DNA of 64,000 bases, from the NCBI RefSeq assembly GCF_900142375.1, contig NZ_FRAR01000006.1, positions 154,438 through 218,437 on the forward strand. Reading direction: 5' to 3'. This document shows positions 7,437 through 15,898 of the stretch, in pieces (position 1 is the first letter of the stretch; each line of letters begins with the position of its first letter). The position numbers and the translations under genes were made by a program. Origin of the DNA: Desulforamulus aeronauticus DSM 10349. GTDB lineage: Bacteria; Bacillota; Desulfotomaculia; Desulfotomaculales; Desulfotomaculaceae. The notes beneath the pieces are model-generated. The model was not told where the DNA came from and did not search any database. It worked only from the letters and a program-made list of their open reading frames with translations.

Positions 7437-9242
7437 TTACTTCGCAGGACTGTTCTTCTGTATCACGGTACTGCGAATATGCAGCTCTGTCAGTTGAGCT
7501 GGATCAACCACATCCGGTGCCTGTGTCATAAGACAGGTAGCACTGGCGGTTTTGGGGAAGGCGATCACATCACGAATGCTATCCTTACCTGCCAGCAGCA
7601 TGACCAAGCGGTCAAGACCAAAGGCAATCCCACCGTGGGGAGGCGCACCATATTCAAAGGCTTCTAATAGGAAGCCAAATTTTTCTTTCGCTTCCTCGTG
7701 ACTCATGCCCAGGGTCTTAAACATCATCTCTTGCATATCCGGACGGTGAATTCGAATACTGCCGCCACCCAGCTCTACACCATTAAGCACCATATCATAG
7801 GCTCTAGCCCGCACCTTGCCAAGATCGCTCTGCAACAGCGGGATATCTTCTTCCAGTGGAGAGGTGAAGGGATGGTGCATAGCAAAATAACGCCCCGCTT
7901 CGGCATCAAATTCCAGTAGTGGGAAATTAGTTACCCAGAGGAATTTAAAGGTACCCTCGGGAATCAGATTTAAGCGTTCTGCCAAATGTACCCGCAGGGC
8001 ACCTAGGGAGGCAGCCACCACATTGGGTTTATCAGCTACAAAGAGCAGCAGATCGCCTGGTTGAGCTTCTAATTTATCTTGAATAGCAGCCAACTCTTCG
8101 GGGGTAAAGAACTTAGCAATGGCAGATTTTACAGAGCCGTCTTCGTTGATAACCATATAAGCTAAACCTTTAGCTTTGTAAATCGCTGCAAAGGCTGTTA
8201 GATCATCAATTTCCTTGCGGGAGAAGGTGGCGCAGCCTTTGGCATTAATCCCCTTTACCTGACCACCGGAGGCGGCAGTACTGTTGAATACCTTAAAACC
8301 ACATTGAGCAGCAATGGGAGTAATATCTCGCAATTCCAGACCAAATCGGGTATCGGGCTTATCGGACCCAAAGCGATCCATAGCTTCCTGGTAAGACATA
8401 CGCGGCATCGGCAGAACAATCTCTTGGCCAATGGTGTCTTTGCATACCTGGGCAATCATCTTTTCCATTAAACCCATAATATCTTCTTCATCCACAAAGG
8501 ACATTTCCAAGTCGATCTGGGTAAATTCCGGTTGACGATCAGCCCGTAAGTCTTCATCTCGGAAGCAGCGAACAATCTGGAAATACCGTTCCATCCCTGC
8601 CAACATCAGGATTTGCTTAAACAGTTGGGGTGACTGGGGCAAGGCGTAAAATTTGCCTGGGTTGACACGGCTGGGTACTAGATAATCCCGGGCCCCTTCC
8701 GGAGTACTCTTGGTCAACATCGGTGTTTCGATTTCTAAAAAACCATGGTTGTCGAGAAATTCTCGCATGCTTTGGGAAGCCTTGTGTCTTAGTACTAAGG
8801 AACGCTGCATTTCCGGACGGCGTAAGTCCAGATAACGATAACGCAGGCGTACATTTTCATCCACATCAATATTATCTTCAATATAAAAGGGCGGGGTTTT
8901 GGCACGGTTTAGTATCCGCAGGGTGTGGGCGTATACTTCAATTTCCCCGGTTGCCATGTTGGGATTCTCAGAACCTGCTGGGCGGGCATTGACCTTGCCA
9001 ACCACTGCCAGCACATACTCATTTCTAACCCCTTCAGCCTTCTTAAAAGCTTCTTCATTTACTGCCGGGCTGAATACCACTTGAGCAATACCGGAGCGGT
9101 CCCTTAAATCCACAAAGATTAATCCACCATGGTCACGGCGCCTTTGCACCCATCCCATTAGTACGACTTCCTGACCAGTATGCTCTTTTCTTAATTCACC
9201 ACAATATAAGGTCCGGCGTAAACCATGCATTGACTCGGACAT
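7437..9242 (-). CDS. aspS: Aspartyl-tRNA synthetase (bacterial type, probably non-discriminating)
   Basis: A class II synthetase of 601 residues. It has an N-terminal OB-fold anticodon-binding domain ([21 protein letters not shown]), class II motif 2 ([25 protein letters not shown]), the GAD insertion domain (about 280-420) and motif 3 ([15 protein letters not shown]). It charges tRNA-Asp and, if non-discriminating, also tRNA-Asn for later amidation; no asnS is in the window to settle this. It follows hisS by 109 bases with no strong terminator in between, so it probably shares the T-box leader. The ATG start has AGGAGG. Confidence 0.97.
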   Translation of the reverse strand: MSESMHGLRRTLYCGELRKEHTGQEVVLMGWVQRRRDHGGLIFVDLRDRSGIAQVVFSPAVNEEAFKKAEGVRNEYVLAVVGKVNARPAGSENPNMATGEIEVYAHTLRILNRAKTPPFYIEDNIDVDENVRLRYRYLDLRRPEMQRSLVLRHKASQSMREFLDNHGFLEIETPMLTKSTPEGARDYLVPSRVNPGKFYALPQSPQLFKQILMLAGMERYFQIVRCFRDEDLRADRQPEFTQIDLEMSFVDEEDIMGLMEKMIAQVCKDTIGQEIVLPMPRMSYQEAMDRFGSDKPDTRFGLELRDITPIAAQCGFKVFNSTAASGGQVKGINAKGCATFSRKEIDDLTAFAAIYKAKGLAYMVINEDGSVKSAIAKFFTPEELAAIQDKLEAQPGDLLLFVADKPNVVAASLGALRVHLAERLNLIPEGTFKFLWVTNFPLLEFDAEAGRYFAMHHPFTSPLEEDIPLLQSDLGKVRARAYDMVLNGVELGGGSIRIHRPDMQEMMFKTLGMSHEEAKEKFGFLLEAFEYGAPPHGGIAFGLDRLVMLLAGKDSIRDVIAFPKTASATCLMTQAPDVVDPAQLTELHIRSTVIQKNSPAK

Positions 9243-9351
9243 TTTTGTATAACCTCCTGCTTGCTTGTTTCTTTATTGTAACTTTGTGCAGCTAAATATC
9301 TTGTTGACAGGTCCCTTTGCCTTTGGTCGACTGCCAGTGGCTAAGGGCCGA

Positions 9352-10605
9352 TTATTTCCTAATATAATTCACCAACTCAGCCAATTTTACTTCCTGCTGT
9401 TCACCGGCTTGCATATCCCTTACCATGGCCACACCCCGGGTTAGTTCTTCTTCTCCCAAAATAACCACCCATCGCGCGCCCAATTTACCGGCGTATTTCA
9501 TTTGTGCCTTAAGGCTACGGGCCAGATAATCCTTTTCTGCAGCTATACCCTGCTGGCGTAAGCTTTGCAGCAGAGAAAAGGCTTGTTTTTCGACCTCCGT
9601 ACCAACGGTGGCCACAAAAGCTGCAGGTTCCCGGCTGACCGGGAAGGTAATACCCTGACGCTCCGCTGTAAGTAAAATTCGTTCCAACCCCAGGGCAAAA
9701 CCAATACCGGGGGTAGCAGGGCCACCGCAGGCTTCCATTAAACCATTATACCGACCACCGCCGCCGATGGAACTCTGGGCACCGATATCCTGGGCCATGA
9801 TCTCAAAGGCAGTGTGCGTATAGTAATCCAAACCTCTGACCAAACGGTTATTAACGATATACCGAACACCCACCGCATCTAGGTAATTTTTAACCAGGTT
9901 AAAGTGGGTATTACATTCATCACATAAGACATCCAGGGTAGTAGGCGCCTGACGACCAATATCTTGACAGGTTTCATTCTTACAGTCTAAGATGCGCAGC
10001 GGATTACGCTCAAACCTCCCCTGACAGTTGGGGCAAAGCTTTTCCAGATGCGGCTTAAAATGTTCCTGTAGCCGTTGTCGAAGCCCTGGGCGGCACTGGG
10101 GGCAACCCACGCTGTTAATGTGAAGTTCTAAGTCCCGCAGGCCAATTCGCTGGTAAAGGTCCATAGCCATAGCAATAACTTCCGCATCAATAGAGGGATT
10201 ATGGGAACCAAAAGCCTCTACCCCAAACTGATGAAACTGCCGGAAGCGTCCGGCCTGGGGCCGATCGTAACGGAACATGGGGCCCATATAATATAATTTA
10301 ACCGGTTGGGGTAGTGCCTGTAGTTTGTTTTCCAGATATGCTCTTACCGTGGCCGCCGTGTTTTCCGGCCGCAAGGTAATACTCCGTTCACCACGATCGG
10401 TGAAGGTGTACATTTCTTTTTCTACAATATCGGTAGCCTCTCCCACACCTCGGGAAAAAAGTTCAGTGTGTTCAAAGATCGGCGTCCGAAGTTCACCATA
10501 GCCGTATTCCCGGCAAACTTCTCGGGCCAGCTTCTCAACATATTGCCACTTCTCCACTTCCCCCGGCAAAATATCATTGGTGCCTCTGGGTCTGGTCGTT
10601 AACAC
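9352..10605 (-). CDS. hisS: Histidyl-tRNA synthetase
   Basis: A class II synthetase of 417 residues that charges tRNA-His. Landmarks are the N-terminal RPRGTNDILPGEVEKW, motif 2 (YYMGPMFRYDRPQAGRFRQFHQFGVE), the HisA motifs LVRGLDYYTHTAFE and GGGGRYNGL, and motif 3 in GIGFALGLERI, followed by the alpha/beta anticodon-binding domain. A CxxC pair set near residues 165-215 (CPQCRPG, CPNCQG, CKNETC, CDEC) suggests a zinc-binding insertion, as in some Firmicutes enzymes. The GTG start at 10605 follows AGGAGG. It is the first gene after the T-box. Confidence 0.97.
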   Translation of the reverse strand: MLTTRPRGTNDILPGEVEKWQYVEKLAREVCREYGYGELRTPIFEHTELFSRGVGEATDIVEKEMYTFTDRGERSITLRPENTAATVRAYLENKLQALPQPVKLYYMGPMFRYDRPQAGRFRQFHQFGVEAFGSHNPSIDAEVIAMAMDLYQRIGLRDLELHINSVGCPQCRPGLRQRLQEHFKPHLEKLCPNCQGRFERNPLRILDCKNETCQDIGRQAPTTLDVLCDECNTHFNLVKNYLDAVGVRYIVNNRLVRGLDYYTHTAFEIMAQDIGAQSSIGGGGRYNGLMEACGGPATPGIGFALGLERILLTAERQGITFPVSREPAAFVATVGTEVEKQAFSLLQSLRQQGIAAEKDYLARSLKAQMKYAGKLGARWVVILGEEELTRGVAMVRDMQAGEQQEVKLAELVNYIRK

Positions 10606-10635
10606 AAACGTAAACCTCCTGTAACAAAAAATATA

Positions 10636-10925
10636 AGGAAAAAATAAAAAACTCCCGTCACTGGCATGCTAAAGCATTTGCCAGGGACGGGAATTAATTC
10701 CCGTGGTGCCACCCTGATTGAACAAAGGATGTTCCTCTCGAAAGACATTAACGGTGTCAGCCGTACCGGCCTACTGGGATACTTCATCCGTTCGGGGGTA
10801 ACTCTCAGGTGTTCTTCGAACCAAGCTCTTACGGAGGAGCTTCCAGTCTAAGGCTCCATCCTCCCTGTGCAAGGTGACAAGGTCTACTCTCCTGATCATA
10901 GATTTACTCTGTATAAACTCTGAAA
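10636..10925 (-). promoter_or_regulatory. T-box leader of hisS-aspS
   Basis: The conserved T-box AGGGTGGCACCACGG is at 10715..10701. It is followed by the terminator hairpin CCCGTCCCTGGCA..TGCCAGTGACGGG with a U run (10692..10641), just ahead of hisS. Stem I ends in GAAGAACACCTGAG (10817..10804). Aligned with the ileS leader of this window (GAAG-ATC-ACC), the specifier would be AAC (Asn) at 10813..10811; CAC (His) at 10811..10809 is possible only with a two-base shift. Uncharged tRNA binding should favour the antiterminator and allow hisS-aspS transcription. Confidence 0.92.
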
Positions 10926-10928
10926 GAT

Positions 10929-10957
10929 ATTGTATTCAATATTACTTCATTTGTCAA
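10929..10957 (-). promoter_or_regulatory. Promoter of the hisS-aspS T-box transcript
   Basis: TTGACA (10957..10952) and TACAAT (10934..10929) on the minus strand with a 17-base spacer, immediately upstream of T-box stem I. Confidence 0.85.
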
Positions 10958-11118
10958 TGTCTGTAGGGTGTTGTATCTCCGCAGATGAAGTGGTTCTGAA
11001 TTTACCACATATGAAAAGTTGCCACAGTGTGACGGCCTTAGGGATAATAATTCAATGCTGCAATAATTTATATTATAATCATAGTCAAGCAGGCTGATGG
11101 CGAGGAGGTATAAAAAAC

Positions 11119-11337
11119 ATGGTAAAGCGTTCATTGAAAGCTGCGATTGGTGTCAGTGCCGGTATAACAATAGGTGGAATTATTATTCCCAGGATATTTT
11201 TGTTTCCCGAGCTGTATAACAAGACATTTCCTTCTATAGTAGTCCATAGCATTATGTATTTTATTGGTTCATATATTGTTAGCTTTTTATCTTTTTTGCT
11301 TATTGAGTGGATGAAATCAAAGTTTAAACCCAGTTGA
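11119..11337 (+). CDS. Small two-pass membrane protein, unknown function
   Basis: A 72-residue basic, hydrophobic protein. One membrane segment covers about residues 9-29 (AAIGVSAGITIGGIII) and a second about 42-64, with a positive end (MKSKFKPS). I do not recognise a family. The ATG has a GAGGAGG site eight bases upstream, and a plausible promoter (TTCAAT-N17-TATAAT) ends near 11085, so it is likely a real gene. It is transcribed away from the hisS T-box and toward a LysR-type regulator 110 bases downstream. The region is more AT-rich than its neighbours. Confidence 0.6.
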   Translation: MVKRSLKAAIGVSAGITIGGIIIPRIFLFPELYNKTFPSIVVHSIMYFIGSYIVSFLSFLLIEWMKSKFKPS

Positions 11338-11448
11338 CTAATTTCTACATTTATCTAAATACATACTATAGGCAGTTACAAATAAAAATTTATCCAATTT
11401 TTCGTTACGATATTATTTACATAAATAAGTTTATGTAGGAGACAAGCC

Positions 11449-12372
11449 ATGAAGCTACAGCAATTAAAATATATAATTGAAATTGTAAATTGCGGCTCCA
11501 TTAACGAGGCCGCAAAAAGGCTGTATATTACGCAGCCTAGCCTGTCCAATGCTGTCAAGGAGCTTGAAACAGAAGTCGGAATTGAACTTTTTATTCGAAC
11601 CCCAAAGGGAATTACACTTACCGTAGATGGTGCTGAATTCCTCGGCTATGCCCGGCAGGTAGTGGAGCAAGCAGGTCTTTTGGAACAGCGCTATTTAAAT
11701 AAAAAGCCTTCCAGACAGCTTTGCTCCATCTCTACACAGCACTATGCCTTTGCGGTTAACGCCTTTGTGAATTTAATCAAGCAAAGCGGTGCGGATGAGT
11801 ATGAATTTACTCTGCGGGAAACACGGACGTATGAAATTATTGAAGACGTTAAGAATCTGCGCAGTGAAATTGGCATTCTATACATGAACCCATTTAACCG
11901 AAAGGTTATTAAAAAGCTGCTGCGGGAAAACCGTCTTGATTTTCATCCGCTATTTACAGCAAAACCCCATATTTTTATCAGTACACAAAATCCCCTTGCC
12001 GGAAGACAATCTGTAACATTGGATGATTTGCAGGAGTATCCCTACCTGTCTTTCGAACAAGGCGAATTCAACTCCTTCTATTTTTCAGAAGAAATTTTAA
12101 GCACTGTGTTTCGTAAGAAGAGTATCCATGTCAGCGACCGGGCAACCTTGTTCAATCTTTTAATTGGCTTGAATGGCTATACCATCTCCACTGGAATTGT
12201 CAGTGCTGATTTAAACGGAGATAACATTATATCAGTCCCGCTGCAGGTTGATGATCATATCCAAGTTGGCTGGATAGCAAACCATCAGATACGTCTCAGT
12301 CACCAGGCAAATGCTTACGTCAATGAATTGAAGCATGTTATTCAGGAATATGGCCTTCCATTGCAGGAATAG
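11449..12372 (+). CDS. LysR-family transcription regulator
   Basis: A 307-residue regulator. The N-terminal winged helix-turn-helix (about residues 1-60) reads LQQLKYIIEIVNCGSINEAA, RLYITQPSLSNAVKELE and ELFIRTPKGITLT, typical of LysR. The rest is a periplasmic-binding-like effector domain with FISTQNPLAGRQSVTLDDL and a C-terminal stretch rich in antiparallel strands. The ATG follows TAGGAGAC. Only the small membrane protein gene is adjacent in the same direction, so the target and effector cannot be inferred. The local GC content is lower than in the surrounding housekeeping genes, consistent with acquired DNA. Confidence 0.9.
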   Translation: MKLQQLKYIIEIVNCGSINEAAKRLYITQPSLSNAVKELETEVGIELFIRTPKGITLTVDGAEFLGYARQVVEQAGLLEQRYLNKKPSRQLCSISTQHYAFAVNAFVNLIKQSGADEYEFTLRETRTYEIIEDVKNLRSEIGILYMNPFNRKVIKKLLRENRLDFHPLFTAKPHIFISTQNPLAGRQSVTLDDLQEYPYLSFEQGEFNSFYFSEEILSTVFRKKSIHVSDRATLFNLLIGLNGYTISTGIVSADLNGDNIISVPLQVDDHIQVGWIANHQIRLSHQANAYVNELKHVIQEYGLPLQE

Positions 12373-12551
12373 AATATAGAACGCTTGTAGAAGCTACCAT
12401 ATAGATTAGAACACAGCATAATAACAAACGACTGATCACCCTAGCTGTGATCAACTGTTAAAAATTGGTGAAAAGTGCTATACTATATGAAATTGGGTTT
12501 GATGAGTACTGCCTTGTCCCTCATGGTAACCCATGCTATACTGAATTTGAG

Positions 12552-12848
12552 GTGATTACCATTATTACAAAGGAATTGGTAGATAAAATTAACGCTTTAG
12601 CGCGTAAACAAAGAACCGAGGGTCTAACACCTGAGGAAAAGGAAGAACAGCATGCGTTACGCCAGCAATATTTAGCAGGCATTCGGGGACAAGTGGTTGA
12701 TACTCTGTCCCGGATTAAGTATGTGGAAGATGAACCCTCTTGCGGATGTAGTAATCATGATCATCAGCACCACTCTCCAAAATCAAAAGGCGGTTGCAAT
12801 TGCGGCTGCGGTGGCAATCATTCAGATGACAAGGGCCACATTCATTAA
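12552..12848 (+). CDS. DUF896 (YnzC-like) protein with Cys/His-rich C-terminal tail
   Basis: The first ~60 residues match the YnzC/DUF896 two-helix fold: VDKINALARKQRTEGLTPEE, then EEQHALRQQYLAGIRGQVVD. Ordinary members stop soon after. This one continues for about 40 residues with CGC, HDHQHH and CNCGCGGNH clusters, which look like a metal-binding tail. Start choice is uncertain: a TTG at 12465 has no site and adds 29 residues not seen in the family. GTG 12552 is used here, although GAGGTGA upstream is better spaced for an ATT at 12561 or 12564. It is followed after 15 bases by a HAD phosphatase gene. Function unknown. Confidence 0.75.
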   Translation: MITIITKELVDKINALARKQRTEGLTPEEKEEQHALRQQYLAGIRGQVVDTLSRIKYVEDEPSCGCSNHDHQHHSPKSKGGCNCGCGGNHSDDKGHIH

Positions 12849-12863
12849 TAAGCGGAGGAAGCT

Positions 12864-13586
12864 ATGTTAAAAACTATCCTTTTTGACTTGGACGGCACTC
12901 TGCTGCCAATGGATTTAAATCATTTCCTAACTAGTTACTTTGGTGGATTAACCAAGTCTTGCTCCCATTTATTGGACCCCAAGGCTCTTCATCAACATGT
13001 CTGGGCTTCCACCGAAGCTATGATCCGGGATAATCGTGCAGATAAAACCAACCAAGAAGTATTTATGGAAGCTTTTTTGCCCCGGTTTGATCTGACTGCT
13101 GAAGAAATAATGCCCCTATTTGATAACTTTTACGATACGGGATTTAGCGAACTGATTTGTTGTACAACCCCTACCCCGCTGTCGAAGGCAATTTGTGAAG
13201 AATTAATTGACAAGGGCTATCAGTTGGTGCTTGCCACAAACCCAATTTTTCCGGATATAGCCACAGCCCAACGCATGCACTGGGCTGGAATTAAGGACAT
13301 TCCCTGGGCGCTGGTAACCACCTATGAGCACTGCCACTACTGTAAACCCAACCCCAATTACTACAAAGAAATCCTGGACAGGATTGGTGCCAAACCGGAA
13401 GAAACACTGATGGTTGGCAATGATACCAGAGAAGACTTAGTAGCTGGTAAACTGGGTATTAAAACCTATCTGGTAACCGACCACTTAATCGACCATGGAA
13501 ATTCTAGTTACGAGACCGATTTTGAAGGAAGGCTGGAAGACTTCGTAAAGTTTGCCAAAGATCTTCCCTCGGTAAAACAAAGCTAA
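12864..13586 (+). CDS. HAD-superfamily hydrolase
   Basis: A 240-residue haloacid-dehalogenase phosphatase. Motif I is FDLDGTLLP near residues 7-15, motif II is the Thr in VLATNPIF, and motif III/IV include the Lys of CKPNPNYYKEIL and GNDTREDL. A helical cap of about 80 residues lies after motif I (C1 type), as in phosphoglycolate phosphatase-like enzymes, but the substrate cannot be read from the sequence. The ATG follows GGAGGAAG. It is probably co-transcribed with the DUF896 gene and both end at the hairpin at 13598. Confidence 0.85.
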   Translation: MLKTILFDLDGTLLPMDLNHFLTSYFGGLTKSCSHLLDPKALHQHVWASTEAMIRDNRADKTNQEVFMEAFLPRFDLTAEEIMPLFDNFYDTGFSELICCTTPTPLSKAICEELIDKGYQLVLATNPIFPDIATAQRMHWAGIKDIPWALVTTYEHCHYCKPNPNYYKEILDRIGAKPEETLMVGNDTREDLVAGKLGIKTYLVTDHLIDHGNSSYETDFEGRLEDFVKFAKDLPSVKQS

Positions 13587-13597
13587 TTATCAAAAGT

Positions 13598-13625
13598 CAA
13601 AGGAGCCCCGTTTGGGAGCTCCTTT
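13598..13625. terminator. Bidirectional terminator between convergent genes
   Basis: Hairpin AAAGGAGC-CCC..GGG-A-GCTCCTTT with T-rich flanks on both strands, between the HAD gene (plus) and the end of the membrane-protein gene (minus). Confidence 0.7.
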
Positions 13626-14013
13626 AATATTTCCTCTTTAAATACAAGTAAGAAAACAGGTAACCACACACACCACCACATAGTTCTACCTGGGTTCGTA
13701 CAGATAAATTACCGTCAATGATTAATTCTTTAAGGTAAAACCAGAAAATGATGATCAACGTAGTGTAAAAACCAATGGCCAAAGCGTAATAAGTAATGGT
13801 TTGAAGTCTTTCATCCAACTCTTTCTCCATTCGCTTAATACGCCATTTTTTAGTGATCATAACCAAAATAACGATACCAATGATGGCTAAGCTTTTCACC
13901 CAGTTTTCCCAACTAGCCTGATAATACCAACTGGCTGCTAAAACCATAACAATCACCGTGCTAAGCATAATTCGATTTATTCTCATGATCTCTTTCATAA
14001 AGGAATTCCCCAT
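13624..14013 (-). CDS. Membrane protein paired with HTH regulator, unknown function
   Basis: A protein of about 129 residues with four predicted membrane segments: near residues 14-30, 38-54, 76-100 and 109-126. A charged KKWRIKRMEKELDER loop lies in the middle, and the tail is LYLKRKY. It resembles the DUF2178-like partners often encoded with small XRE regulators; the exact family is uncertain. The start chosen is ATG 14013, behind GGAGGTG inside the end of the regulator gene, rather than an upstream in-frame codon. The stop of the regulator is only two bases from this ATG, so the pair is translationally coupled. Function unknown. Confidence 0.7.
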   Translation of the reverse strand: MGNSFMKEIMRINRIMLSTVIVMVLAASWYYQASWENWVKSLAIIGIVILVMITKKWRIKRMEKELDERLQTITYYALAIGFYTTLIIIFWFYLKELIIDGNLSVRTQVELCGGVCGYLFSYLYLKRKY

Positions 14014-14014
14014 T

Positions 14015-14215
14015 TTATTCCACCTCCGAAAAATCAAACACTTCTTCGATACTACAGCGAAACTCTTTCGCGATTTTATAAGCTAAAATCAGTGACGGAT
14101 TGTATTTGCCATTTTCAATAGAAATAATGGTTTGTCGGGATACCGCAACCTTATCGGCTAATTGTTCTTGGGTCATATTAAACTGATTTCGCAACTCTTT
14201 TAGTTGATTTTTCAC
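14015..14215 (-). CDS. Small XRE-type HTH regulator (Cro/CI fold)
   Basis: A regulator of about 66 residues consisting only of the five-helix Cro/CI domain: [38 protein letters not shown] and [16 protein letters not shown]. The start chosen is GTG 14215 behind AGGGGGGTGG. Its promoter (TTTACA-N17-TACTAT) is overlaid by three perfect GTAAAG-N4-CTTTAC palindromes, strongly suggesting autorepression. The downstream coupled membrane protein may modulate it or be its main output. Confidence 0.88.
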   Translation of the reverse strand: MKNQLKELRNQFNMTQEQLADKVAVSRQTIISIENGKYNPSLILAYKIAKEFRCSIEEVFDFSEVE

Positions 14216-14236
14216 CCAAAATGCCACCCCCCTTAT

Positions 14237-14268
14237 GTAAAGCAAACTTTACGTAAAGCTTTCTTTAC
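14237..14268. promoter_or_regulatory. Operators O1 and O2 of the HTH gene
   Basis: Two abutting perfect palindromes, GTAAAG-CAAA-CTTTAC (14237..14252) and GTAAAG-CTTT-CTTTAC (14253..14268), lie between the promoter -10 and the GTG start. Confidence 0.85.
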
Positions 14269-14274
14269 ATAGTA

Positions 14275-14308
14275 CTACTTCTTTCCTCAAATGTAAAGCC
14301 CACTTTAC
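14275..14308 (-). promoter_or_regulatory. Promoter and operator O3 of the HTH gene
   Basis: A third perfect palindrome, GTAAAG-CCCA-CTTTAC (14293..14308), overlaps the -35 TTTACA. A 17-base spacer leads to TACTAT, which ends at 14269 next to O2. Binding at O3 would cover the -35, and at O1/O2 the transcription start. Confidence 0.78.
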
Positions 14309-14400
14309 AATGAATTTTAGTTTTATTCTGCCAAAGCAGGTAATTTGTACATTTTTGTTGAATTTAGTAATAAAAATAATTCTTTTACGAGGTGTGCAAA

Positions 14401-15657
14401 ATGAAGCGTTGGTTCCTTTCACTCTGGCTCCTTTTATGTTCCCTTGGTCTCATGCAGCCTGCTGCCGCCTTAGCCGGCCAGGATATTTCAGTGACTATGA
14501 ACGGTCTGCCCATATCCTTTGATGTTAAGCCAATGATGCAAAATGACCGAACCTTGGTTCCGTTCCGAGCTCTTGCCGAAGCTCTTCATGTGGGAGTAAC
14601 CTGGGAGGCTGCCAACCAAACCATTCAAGCCCAAAACGGCAGTAAAGCCATCACTCTGCAAATCGGTAATCAAACAGCAAATCTAAACGGAGCTCCCGTG
14701 TCCCTGGATGTACCGCCGCAGATTATTAATGGACGTACTTTGGTTCCTCTACGTTTCTTCAGTGAAAGCTTCAATTGCAGCGTTACCTGGAATCAGGTAG
14801 ACAATGAGATAGCGATTCTCTCCCCAAGTAAGTTGGAAGTGATTGGTTTCTATGCCCTGGGCGATCAAAAGACCAGCAGTTGGACCAATCTTTTTGGCAC
14901 CACATTCCCAGAAGTTGCCAAAGGAAATACTGATTTAGTAAAAACGCTGGCTTTAGGTTGGTACAGTCTAGACCAAGAGGGCAATCTGCTTACTAAGAGT
15001 ACCACCGGTTGGCAAAGACCGGACAGCTACGAACAAGTTCTCGCTGCTGCTAAGGATCTTCAGTTAAAAACCCAGATGGTTATTCATGTGACTGATGAAC
15101 AACGGGTTTTAACGAACCTGTTAGCTAATGAAGCTGCCATGCAGCAGGCAGTCTCCGACATCGTGCAGGAGGCCAAGAACTACCGGGGAGTGAATCTTAA
15201 CCTTGAGGGGTTAGGCCTTACCGATCAAGGAGAACAATTAACCCAAGTAAGGGCAAGCTTTGTTACGTTTGTCTCACTGCTTTCCCAAGAGCTAAAGTCA
15301 GCCCAGGTAACACTAAGTTTGACTATCCATGCCCCTAACAGCTCCTACCGTGGCTATGATTATCAAAAGTTAGCTCCTTTGGTGGATGAAATTATCATTA
15401 TGGCTTATGATTACGGCAGCAAACCCGAACCAGTGCAATTAGTTGAACAAGCGGTTCAACAAGCCAAGGCGATGGTACCGGCTGAAAAACTGGTATTGGG
15501 TATTTCTCTACCCAGTGAGAATGAAACAAGCTTACTAACCAAAGTGGCTATTGCACAGCGTTATGAGTTAAAAGGTATTGCCCTCTGGCGCTTGGGCCTA
15601 GTCTCACAGGATATGTGGAGTAATTTAAAAACAACCATTACAACAGAAGCTAATTAA
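14401..15657 (+). CDS. Secreted protein: stalk domain plus degenerate GH18-like domain
   Basis: A 418-residue exported protein. A signal peptide covers about residues 1-25 (hydrophobic WFLSLWLLLCSLGLM, cleavage near AALA). Residues ~28-145 are a copper-amine-oxidase-N-like stalk domain with two TLVPxR repeats (NDRTLVPFRAL, NGRTLVPLRFF). The remainder resembles the GH18 barrel of spore-cortex and cell-wall proteins (VIGFYAL, IIIMAYDYGSKPEP, KGIALWRLGL). The catalytic DxxDxDxE has become VNLNLE, keeping Glu269 but losing the Asp residues, so activity is doubtful. Start chosen at ATG 14401 behind GAGGTG. It ends with a strong terminator. Confidence 0.82.
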   Translation: MKRWFLSLWLLLCSLGLMQPAAALAGQDISVTMNGLPISFDVKPMMQNDRTLVPFRALAEALHVGVTWEAANQTIQAQNGSKAITLQIGNQTANLNGAPVSLDVPPQIINGRTLVPLRFFSESFNCSVTWNQVDNEIAILSPSKLEVIGFYALGDQKTSSWTNLFGTTFPEVAKGNTDLVKTLALGWYSLDQEGNLLTKSTTGWQRPDSYEQVLAAAKDLQLKTQMVIHVTDEQRVLTNLLANEAAMQQAVSDIVQEAKNYRGVNLNLEGLGLTDQGEQLTQVRASFVTFVSLLSQELKSAQVTLSLTIHAPNSSYRGYDYQKLAPLVDEIIIMAYDYGSKPEPVQLVEQAVQQAKAMVPAEKLVLGISLPSENETSLLTKVAIAQRYELKGIALWRLGLVSQDMWSNLKTTITTEAN

Positions 15658-15666
15658 AACAACTAT

Positions 15667-15700
15667 CCCTTACCAACTCAAGGTAAGGGATTATTTTTTT
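15667..15700 (+). terminator. Terminator of the stalk/GH18-like gene
   Basis: CCCTTACC-AACTCAA-GGTAAGGG hairpin followed by ATTATTTTTTT. Confidence 0.88.
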
Positions 15701-15744
15701 CAGAAAGGAAATCTCTTTTCAAGGATATACTATGGGGAAGATTT

Positions 15745-15846
15745 AGGATCACATACCAAGTAAACTTCAGGAGTATCCCACTGTTGCTCCGGGTATGTAA
15801 GTAAAGACAACCCACTCCCTGTCGAAGGAGTGGGTTGTCTTATCAC
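15745..15846 (+). promoter_or_regulatory. Structured leader or small RNA ahead of the YfcE-like gene
   Basis: Two helices are visible. CATACC (about 15754) pairs with GGGTATG across a 30-base loop, and GACAACCCACTCC pairs with GGAGTGGGTTGTC (13 base pairs). The second ends in CTTATC, a weak U-tract, so it may be an attenuator or the 3' end of a short RNA. I could not match it to a riboswitch class I know. A TATACT box at about 15726 may be its promoter. Confidence 0.4.
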
Positions 15847-15898
15847 AGGTACTAATGGTAAGCTAAATGAACGATTAGGAAATAGGAGTGAGCATGTT

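Noticed and set aside
10904..11134. 76-residue minus-strand frame upstream of hisS
   Set aside because: It overlaps the hisS promoter and T-box start and has no supporting features.
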